NCBI GenBank assembly: GCA_003158885.1
Contig: PMLN01000045.1
Coordinates: 703 to 12,361, forward strand
Reading direction: 5' to 3'
Source of the DNA: Anaerolineae bacterium
GTDB lineage: Bacteria; Chloroflexota; Anaerolineae; Anaerolineales; Villigracilaceae
DNA: 11,659 bases
Below the pieces are notes generated by a model. It was not told where the DNA came from and ran no database searches. It saw nothing but the letters and a program-made list of their open reading frames with translations. Each line of letters opens with the position of its first letter. Within the stretch, counting starts at the first letter, position 1. Of the stretch, positions 6,840-11,659 are shown piece after piece. The position numbers were made by a program, and so were the translations under genes.

Positions 6840-6864
6840 AGTCCGAAGTCATAGACTTCGGACT
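6840..6864. repeat. 25-base near-perfect palindrome after trxB
   Basis: AGTCCGAAGTC (6840-6850), loop ATA, then GACTTCGGACT (6854-6864): an 11-bp perfect stem with a three-base loop. There is no T-run, so it is not a terminator by itself, and a real terminator lies 36 bases further on. It is probably a dispersed palindromic repeat or an mRNA 3'-end stabiliser. Confidence 0.6.
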
Positions 6865-6900
6865 CCGTGCTCGGTTGAAGGATCGAGAATAACGCTAAAG

Positions 6901-6944
6901 AAGGGCTTTCGGTTTCGTAATAACGAACGAAAGCCCTTTTCTTT
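6901..6944 (+). terminator. Intrinsic terminator of trxB
   Basis: AAGGGCTTTCG (6901-6911) pairs with CGAAAGCCCTT (6928-6938). Inside, TTCGT (6914-6918) pairs with ACGAA (6923-6927) around an AATA loop, leaving a two-base bulge. A T-rich tail TTTTCTTT (6937-6944) follows. The 16-bp composite stem with a T-run makes it a strong rho-independent terminator. Confidence 0.85.
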
Positions 6945-6960
6945 GTCAAAGCGTTTTATC

Positions 6961-6993
6961 CGCCGAAAAAGTGACAAATGTTCTGTTTCGGCG
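6961..6993. promoter_or_regulatory. Inverted repeat upstream of mdh
   Basis: CGCCGAAA (6961-6968) and TTTCGGCG (6986-6993) are perfect 8-bp arms with a 17-base spacer. The right arm overlaps the proposed -35 region of the mdh promoter, so it may be an operator. TTTCGG recurs at 7001 and 7027. Confidence 0.35.
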
Positions 6994-7013
6994 CAAAAAC
7001 TTTCGGATAGAAT
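6984..7013 (+). promoter_or_regulatory. mdh: Candidate mdh promoter
   Basis: TAGAAT (7008-7013) is a fair -10; TGTTTC (6984-6989) with an 18-base spacer is only a weak -35. The start would be near 7020, giving a short leader before the ATG at 7041. Confidence 0.3.
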
Positions 7014-7040
7014 AGGGTATATTTGATTTCGGAGGAATGG

Positions 7041-7976
7041 ATGAACAAAATCTCTATCATCGGCGCAGGCATGACCGGTTCGACAACCGCTCATTGGCTG
7101 GCTGAACGCGAACTGGCAGACCTCGTGTTGGTGGATGTGGTCGAAGGAATGCCGCAGGGCAAGGGGCTTGACCTGGCGGAGGCCCTGCCGATTGTCAATA
7201 AGGATGTGGAGATCGTCGGCTCGAACGATTATGCCGCGACCAAAAATTCCGACATCGTGATCATCACCGCTGGCCTGCCGCGCAAGCCGGGCATGAGCCG
7301 TGATGACCTGCTGACTGCCAATGCCGAGATCGTCGGCAAGGCAGCCACGGAAACATTGAAGTATGCACCGGATGCGATCTATATTGTGTTGACTAACCCG
7401 CTCGATACGATGGCGTATCTCACCATGAAGCTGAATAAACTTCCGCGTGAACGTGTTATCGGACAGGCCGGCATTCTGGATTCGGCCCGTATGCGCGCTT
7501 TTGTAGCCATGGAAACCGGCGTCAGCGTTGAGAATATTCAATGCTACGTATTGGGCGGTCATGGCGATGAGATGGTTCCGTTGACGCGTCTATCGAATAT
7601 CGCCGGCATTTCCTTGAAGGATTATCTGCCTGCTGATAAACTCGAAGCCATTGTCAACCGCACCCGCAAAGGCGGTGGTGAGATCGTAAACCTTTTGAAG
7701 ACCGGTTCGGCCTACTATGCGCCTGCCGCGGCCTGTGCACAAATGGCGGAGGCAATTCTCAAGGACAAGCATCTGATCGTTCCTTGTGCGGCGTATATGG
7801 ACGGCGAATATGGTTTGAAGGATATGTTCTTCGGCACTCAGGTGCAGCTTGGACGCAAGGGCATGGAGAAGATCGTTGAATATAAGCTCGATGCCGATGA
7901 GAAGGCGCTGTTGGACAAATCCGCCGCATCCGTCAAGGAAATGCACGAAGCGTTGAAGAAACTGGTGAAAATCTAA
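7041..7976 (+). CDS. mdh: Malate dehydrogenase (LDH-like, NAD-dependent)
   Basis: It interconverts malate and oxaloacetate with NAD in the cytoplasm. The protein has 311 residues. GAGMTG (8-13) is the nucleotide-binding loop and Asp32 at the end of the second strand points to NAD. Substrate residues are R81 and R87 (in LPRKPGMSR), N119 (TNPLD) and R150. The catalytic pair is D147 and H174 (GGHGDEM). Arg81 and the overall length place it in the LDH-like MDH group found in Chloroflexus and many other bacteria. The start is set by GGAGG at 7031-7035, five bases before ATG 7041; an in-frame TTG at 7023 would put that site inside the gene. It lies 75 bases upstream of the citrate synthase gene, which uses its product, and no terminator with a T-run separates them. 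Confidence 0.95.
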   Translation: MNKISIIGAGMTGSTTAHWLAERELADLVLVDVVEGMPQGKGLDLAEALPIVNKDVEIVGSNDYAATKNSDIVIITAGLPRKPGMSRDDLLTANAEIVGKAATETLKYAPDAIYIVLTNPLDTMAYLTMKLNKLPRERVIGQAGILDSARMRAFVAMETGVSVENIQCYVLGGHGDEMVPLTRLSNIAGISLKDYLPADKLEAIVNRTRKGGGEIVNLLKTGSAYYAPAAACAQMAEAILKDKHLIVPCAAYMDGEYGLKDMFFGTQVQLGRKGMEKIVEYKLDADEKALLDKSAASVKEMHEALKKLVKI

Positions 7977-7982
7977 ATCCTG

Positions 7983-8033
7983 CCCTCACCCAATCTCCTC
8001 TCCCGCTCTTGGGAGAGAGACAAGGGGTGAGGG
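7983..8033. repeat. 51-bp nested palindromic repeat between mdh and citrate synthase
   Basis: The outer arms CCCTCACCC (7983-7991) and GGGTGAGGG (8025-8033) are perfect complements. The inner arms CTCTCCC (7998-8004) and GGGAGAG (8011-8017) close a six-base loop, and with one bulge the stem extends to 7994-8020. The wording resembles a widespread class of intergenic repeats of the form CCCTCACCC...CTCTCCC in many bacterial genomes. It may modulate relative expression of the two genes as an mRNA hairpin. Confidence 0.75.
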
Positions 8034-8051
8034 TAATTCTTTGGAGGCAAT

Positions 8052-9359
8052 ATGATTCTGCATGAAAAAATTTCTGCTCAACTCCCGTCGTGGCGCGAAC
8101 GCATGAAGTTGCTTGTAAAAGAACACGCGGATGTCGTTGTGGATCAGGTCACGGTTGGACAGATCATCGGCGGGATGCGCGATATCAAATCGCTCTTGAC
8201 CGATGTCTCGTTTGTTGATCCGGCCGAGGGCATCCGTTTCCGCGGCATGTCCATTCCCGAGGTCTTGAAAGAGCTGCCCAAGGCGCGCGGCGGGAAGATG
8301 CCGCTCGTCGGCGGGTTGTATTATCTGCTGATGGTCGGCGATGTGCCGACCAAGGAAGAGGCTTGGGAAGTCGAAGCCGAATGGGCCAAGCGCGCGGTGG
8401 TTCCCGATTATGTCTACAAGATGATCAGGTCCATGCCCAAGGAGACGCACCCGATGACGTTGTTCTCCCAGGCGGTGCTGGCTCTGCAAAATCAATCCGT
8501 CTTCGCACAGAAATATCACAGCATGAAGAAGGATGAATATTGGGATGCCGCTCTGGAAGATAGCCTCGAATTGACGGCCAAGCTGCCGGTCATTGCTGCA
8601 TATATCTATCGCATGAAATACTTCGGCGAGACCAGGAAGCCAAAATATAACCCCAAGTGGGATTACGGCTTGAACTTCTCCAAGATGATGGGCGTTGCGG
8701 ATCGCAAGGGTTACGCCGATCTTGCCCGCCTGTATTTCATCCTGCACAGTGATCACGAGTCCGGTAATGTCTCGGCGCATACCATGCACCTGGTGGGTTC
8801 CGCGCTGTCCGACCCATACCTTTCCTTCTCCGCCGCGTTGAACGGTTTGGCGGGTCCCCTGCATGGACTTGCCAATCAGGAATGCTTGGGCTGGCTGATC
8901 GAGGTCAAGGATAAGTTTGGCCGCGTGCCGACTCGTGATGAACTCTATAAATTCGCCTGGGACACACTCAATGGCGGCCATGTGATTCCCGGTTATGGTC
9001 ATGCAGTCTTGCGCGTGCCTGATCCTCGCTATATGGCGCAGATGGAATTCGCCAAGAAGCGTTTCCCCGAAGATGATCTGGTGCGCCTCGCCGATTTGGT
9101 CTTTGATGTGGTTCCACAGGTACTGAAGGAACAGGGCAAAGCCAAGAACCCCGCCCCGAACGTGGATGCCATCAGCGGCACGTTACAGTATTACTATGGC
9201 GTGCGCGAATTCGATTTTTATACGGTGCTCTTCGGCATTGGCCGCGCCCTCGGCGTGACTGCCAACTTCGTCTGGGCGCGCGCCCTCGGTTGGCCGATCG
9301 AACGCCCGAAGTCATTGACGACCAAGATGTTGGAAGACGTGGTCGCCAAAGCAGGCTAG
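8052..9359 (+). CDS. gltA: Citrate synthase, eukaryotic (mitochondrial) type
   Basis: It condenses acetyl-CoA and oxaloacetate to citrate, the first step of the TCA cycle. The 435-residue sequence follows animal mitochondrial citrate synthase almost segment by segment, for example GIRFRGMSIPE (60-70), HSDHESGNVSAHT (232-244), LSDPYLSFSAALNGLAG (252-268) and QGKAKNPAPNVDA (361-373). Pig-enzyme active-site residues are all present with a constant offset of three: H271 (H274), H317 (H320), D372 (D375), R326 (R329), R398 (R401) and R418 (R421). No organelle targeting peptide is present. The allosteric N-terminal domain of enterobacterial GltA is absent, so NADH inhibition of that kind is not expected. 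GGAGG at 8043-8047 precedes ATG 8052. Bacterial members of this type are known, for example in Geobacter. A terminator lies 33 bases after the stop. Confidence 0.95.
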   Translation: MILHEKISAQLPSWRERMKLLVKEHADVVVDQVTVGQIIGGMRDIKSLLTDVSFVDPAEGIRFRGMSIPEVLKELPKARGGKMPLVGGLYYLLMVGDVPTKEEAWEVEAEWAKRAVVPDYVYKMIRSMPKETHPMTLFSQAVLALQNQSVFAQKYHSMKKDEYWDAALEDSLELTAKLPVIAAYIYRMKYFGETRKPKYNPKWDYGLNFSKMMGVADRKGYADLARLYFILHSDHESGNVSAHTMHLVGSALSDPYLSFSAALNGLAGPLHGLANQECLGWLIEVKDKFGRVPTRDELYKFAWDTLNGGHVIPGYGHAVLRVPDPRYMAQMEFAKKRFPEDDLVRLADLVFDVVPQVLKEQGKAKNPAPNVDAISGTLQYYYGVREFDFYTVLFGIGRALGVTANFVWARALGWPIERPKSLTTKMLEDVVAKAG

Positions 9360-9391
9360 CCCGCGCTTTGTAACCCAGTTGATTAAACTAA

Positions 9392-9422
9392 AACTCCCGA
9401 AGTCGTCATCGCTTCGGGAGTT
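9392..9422. terminator. Bidirectional intrinsic terminator between convergent genes
   Basis: AACTCCCGAAG (9392-9402) and CTTCGGGAGTT (9412-9422) form an 11-bp stem with a nine-base loop. The plus side runs into TTGTTCTTCATTT and the minus side into TTTTAGTTTAAT, so it can serve citrate synthase on one strand and the ATPase gene on the other. Confidence 0.75.
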
Positions 9423-9494
9423 GTTCTTCATTTAACCTCTTGCAAAGGTACTATAGAAGAAGAGCAATGCTCCTAAAATCATGGATCTTATTTC

Positions 9495-9539
9495 CTTTGT
9501 GAACTTCGCGAAGCACGCAAAGCGTGAGTGTACTTTGTG
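9495..9539. repeat. Degenerate CTTTGTG-type intergenic repeat with two palindromes
   Basis: CTTTGTG occurs at 9495-9501 and 9533-9539. Between them are the palindrome CTTCGCGAAG (9504-9513) and directly after it CACGC-AAA-GCGTG (9514-9526). The word style (CACAAAG on the minus strand, mixed with GCGTGCTTCGCG) resembles low-complexity dispersed repeats of many bacterial genomes. The rest of 9423-9594 shows no gene. Confidence 0.4.
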
Positions 9540-9594
9540 TTTAAGCTTTTCTCTTCAGAATAAGATTCCAAATACTGCTGATGCCAGAGGTATA

Positions 9595-11127
9595 TTATCT
9601 TAACAAACCTTGAAAATCTTCGTGATCGGGAAATGGATAGACGACATATCCATTCTTAACGACCTGCAATTTTGAATAGAACATTGGATGGATGACACAT
9701 TCATCTTCATTGGTGAGAACGAGTTTGTCTTGTAACGTGTATTCAAAATCCGCCTCGATGATCCCGGCCCTCTCGCTTTTATGGCGAACCTTGCCTACGA
9801 TACCCAATTCTGCAACCAGCCGCCGGAAACTCGAAAGCGAATAACCTTCCGACCAGATTTCCGAGGTTCGCTTCGCAACCTGATCGAGATAATTCCCCTT
9901 GAAGATCATGGGCGAATTTGTCAGGGCCGTGATGATCTCTGATACTTTGGGATAGATCAGGTCATACGAGTTCAGGACTTCATCCGCCAAATCATATTCA
10001 CAATCAGCGATGGCCCTGTTGATGGCGATCTCGTTGAAGTGCGGGAATTTTTCGGCGCGTTCCGCGGTACGTGCGATATTGTTGCACAGGATCACCAACT
10101 GTCTTGGCCTCATTTGTGTGTGACGAAGAATGTATGGAAAGCTGTCCTCTTCCTTGCCGCGCAGGTTTACCACTTTTTTTCCGAAGAACGGGTACCACAT
10201 TTTCGCCATCATGTCGTCAAAATCTTCCCAATCGATTTTTTTGAAGGGGAGTTTTGGCTTTCTGCCCTCCATGTAGCGGTAGAACCGCCATGAGATCAGG
10301 CGTACCAGATCCTTTGGCCGCCAGCGCAGGTAAAGCGGGTGGCGGATGAATTTTGTGGTGTTGGTGATGGCGCTTTCCTTGATGTGCGGGAAGATTTCTG
10401 CCGATACAAATGCCTTGACGTGAATTCCCTTGTCGGCATAATTCATGTTGAAATAATTGGCGCACTGCACCAGCGAGGCCGTCACGGACATCATCGCCAC
10501 ATTGCTTCGGTCGTAGCGCTCGAACGTGTCTATGGCAATGATGATCGGCGTCGCGCGCGTATATTTGATCACCGCTGCTTTGGCGTTTGCGATGGTGGGC
10601 GACGCCAGCATGTTTGAAAGTTCTGACAGAATGCGCCCATGCTCATCCACATATTTCATAAGGATGCTGTTCAGTACTTCTCGCAGAAAAATTAACGCCT
10701 TGCCTTTTTTTCCAAGCGAGACCGCCGCGGCGCTGATGGTAATGTCTTTACCCGCATATTCATTGAAGATCATTGACCAGATCAATAATTCCCAAATTTT
10801 CCGCACATCGTTGACGGCCAGGTCGGGTGATAAATAAACGTTGTTCCCGATCTTTTCCAAAATACTGCTGTAAATCTCCGGTTCGTCCACGTCAATGGAA
10901 ATGGCGTTCTTGAATCTTTGCTGGAAGTTAAAATACTTTGTGAGCGACGTTTTTCCTGAACCGCGTCGCCCCACGATGATATAGGTCTCAGGATCGAGCG
11001 CCTCGTCGTTGAACCGGCTTTGGTCGAAGAAATAATCAGGATAGCGGTCTTGAAGTACAGCCATTTCATGCTCGCACGATTCCTCCCCAAACGGATATTT
11101 GAACCCGGTGTCGAGTGTTGCATCCAT
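9595..11127 (-). CDS. P-loop ATPase resembling the Sll1717 family (510 aa)
   Basis: A Walker A motif GRRGSGKT (53-60, K59) sits in a P-loop domain. A hydrophobic strand PIIIAIDTFER (194-204) supplies the Walker B Asp200 with Glu203 three residues on. A likely sensor strand is VKAFVSAEIF (237-246), and RHTQMRPRQL (335-344) is a conserved-looking arginine-rich helix of the kind seen in the group annotated 'P-loop ATPase, Sll1717 family'. Residues about 395-490 have the pattern of a winged-helix domain, as in AAA/STAND-like ATPases. It is soluble, with no signal peptide or membrane helix. GGAAGG nine bases before the ATG supports the start. Function is not established; related P-loop NTPases occur both in regulatory and in phage-defence settings. 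Its upstream neighbours on the same strand are a broken small gene and a DUF4404-like gene, and no effector partner is visible. Confidence 0.8.
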   Translation of the reverse strand: MDATLDTGFKYPFGEESCEHEMAVLQDRYPDYFFDQSRFNDEALDPETYIIVGRRGSGKTSLTKYFNFQQRFKNAISIDVDEPEIYSSILEKIGNNVYLSPDLAVNDVRKIWELLIWSMIFNEYAGKDITISAAAVSLGKKGKALIFLREVLNSILMKYVDEHGRILSELSNMLASPTIANAKAAVIKYTRATPIIIAIDTFERYDRSNVAMMSVTASLVQCANYFNMNYADKGIHVKAFVSAEIFPHIKESAITNTTKFIRHPLYLRWRPKDLVRLISWRFYRYMEGRKPKLPFKKIDWEDFDDMMAKMWYPFFGKKVVNLRGKEEDSFPYILRHTQMRPRQLVILCNNIARTAERAEKFPHFNEIAINRAIADCEYDLADEVLNSYDLIYPKVSEIITALTNSPMIFKGNYLDQVAKRTSEIWSEGYSLSSFRRLVAELGIVGKVRHKSERAGIIEADFEYTLQDKLVLTNEDECVIHPMFYSKLQVVKNGYVVYPFPDHEDFQGLLR

Positions 11128-11176
11128 CGTTCATATCCTTCCTTCTTGTTGAAATATCCGCGCGAACAGGGTGGGT

Positions 11177-11198
11177 GCGGCATGATTTAATGCGCCGC
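11177..11198. other. Weak hairpin in the leader of the ATPase gene
   Basis: GCGGCAT (11177-11183) and ATGCGCCGC (11190-11198) can pair with a two-base bulge. It lies between the broken gene and the ATPase ribosome binding site, with no T-run. It may be a leader structure or chance. Confidence 0.25.
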
Positions 11199-11212
11199 CT
11201 TTGGATTTGAAA

Positions 11213-11478
11213 TTAAGTGGAAGGCTTTTGATGCGGCGGGATCTTGTCCCGCTTCTCGAAATTTTCCACTTTTACGATCCGCGCCTTGTCGCGCACTTCC
11301 CGGGGATCATTTGTTTGGCGTGTTCGATATTGTCTGTTTCAACGAAAGCTCACCCGCAATGAACGCCGTCATGACAGCCCCATTCGAAATGGTGCAAATA
11401 ACCGGCCGCGTGGACTTCCCGGATGATTTTGTCGCAATCTTCCGCCTCATGCGGCGACTCGTTGAAATACCGACACAT
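11213..11478 (-). pseudogene. Broken small gene (originally about 88 aa): in-frame TGA plus one-base frameshift
   Basis: An ATG at 11478, preceded by AAGG with a five-base spacer, opens a frame reading MCRYFNESPHEAEDC and later FEWGCHDGVHCG before a TGA at 11352-11350. Directly past the TGA the same frame continues as clear protein-like sequence, AFVETDNIEHAKQMIP. At the CCCCGGG run (about 11300-11308) sense shifts to the -1 frame: REVRDKARIVKVENF and on to a TAA at 11215-11213. The assembled product resembles small bacterial proteins, recalled not searched, with a WGC...DH.GYA.VEA...A...VP..RDKARVVK pattern and about 85-90 residues. Restoring one C in the run gives 267 bases, exactly 89 codons. 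Either true decay or sequencing errors could explain it; the remaining 42-residue ORF is Cys/His-rich. Confidence 0.6.
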
Positions 11479-11511
11479 TTTTACCTTGCTGTACCTGTAA
11501 AGCTCCTCGAA

Positions 11512-11659
11512 TTATATTCCAAGGTTTGACAGAACCTCGCTAATTTCGCGGATCGTGTTGACCAGTGTGGGGTGGGTCAACTCAAGCTCTTCTACGGATT
11601 TTTCCAAACCGTCCTTCGCAATATTAAATAATCCGGCGTTCTTGTTCGTTCTCAAGGCT
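11512..11659 (-). CDS. C-terminal part of a DUF4404-like small helical protein (partial)
   Basis: A minus-strand frame enters at the right edge and ends at TAA 11514-11512, giving 48 visible residues. The end reads GLEKSVEELELTHPTLV followed by NTIREISEVLSNLGI. That matches the usual end of DUF4404 proteins, in which an acidic helix with an HPTL motif is followed by an amphipathic helix ending in NMGI or LGI. DUF4404 proteins are about 80-100 residues and have no known function. The family assignment is from recalled pattern. The gene lies 33 bases upstream of the broken small gene and could share its transcript. Confidence 0.6.
   Translation of the reverse strand, partial: ALRTNKNAGLFNIAKDGLEKSVEELELTHPTLVNTIREISEVLSNLGI

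Noticed and set aside
7986..9002. Long minus-strand ORF opposite citrate synthase
   Set aside because: Antisense shadow of a GC-rich conserved gene; its end lies in the palindromic repeat and it has no motif of its own.
11236..11252. GCGGGA/TCCCGC hairpin as terminator or regulatory site
   Set aside because: It lies inside the coding remnant of the broken gene, has a 6-bp stem and no T-run.
11244..11529. Two short plus-strand ORFs at the right end
   Set aside because: They are antisense to the broken small gene, whose minus-strand frames read as coherent protein sequence; no ribosome binding site supports the plus-strand ORFs.

Overview
The window looks like a chromosomal stretch from an uncultured or cultured member of the Chloroflexota, probably Anaerolineae-like. 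This is an inference from gene style, not a database result. The supporting signs are lipoproteins with Pro/Thr-rich linkers directly after the lipobox, a lactate-dehydrogenase-like malate dehydrogenase of the Chloroflexus type, and moderate-to-high GC in the metabolic genes. TGA is used as a normal stop, for example in trxB.

Layout. From the left edge to about 5.6 kb everything reads on the minus strand. There is the first few codons of a gene leaving the window (14 to 1), then four predicted lipoproteins: an unknown 163-residue one, a 480-residue beta-propeller plus carboxypeptidase-regulatory-like one, and a pair of small ones with a DUF4352-like Ig-type domain. A DMT/EamA-type permease and an aquaporin Z follow, separated by an intrinsic terminator. 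The pair of small lipoprotein genes lies in a visibly AT-rich block. From 5.9 to 9.36 kb the genes read on the plus strand: thioredoxin reductase, a strong terminator, then malate dehydrogenase and a mitochondrial-type citrate synthase, which are probably co-transcribed. A bidirectional terminator closes this block. From 9.6 kb to the right edge the genes read on the minus strand again: a partial gene resembling the C-terminus of DUF4404 proteins, a decayed small gene (one in-frame TGA and one single-base frameshift), and a 510-residue P-loop ATPase resembling the Sll1717 family.

How the genes work together. Malate dehydrogenase makes oxaloacetate and the next gene, citrate synthase, condenses it with acetyl-CoA, so the pair forms a compact entry to the TCA cycle. 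Thioredoxin reductase is a separate redox housekeeping unit. The lipoproteins are probably cell-surface proteins of unknown ligand. The ATPase has no recognisable partner in the window. Several palindromic intergenic elements (6840-6864, 7983-8033, 9504-9526) look like dispersed repeats.

I did not find a CRISPR array, tRNA, rRNA, transposase or an obvious multi-gene novel system. The least ordinary items are the ATPase, the broken gene next to it, the eukaryote-like citrate synthase, and the structured sequence at 97-182.
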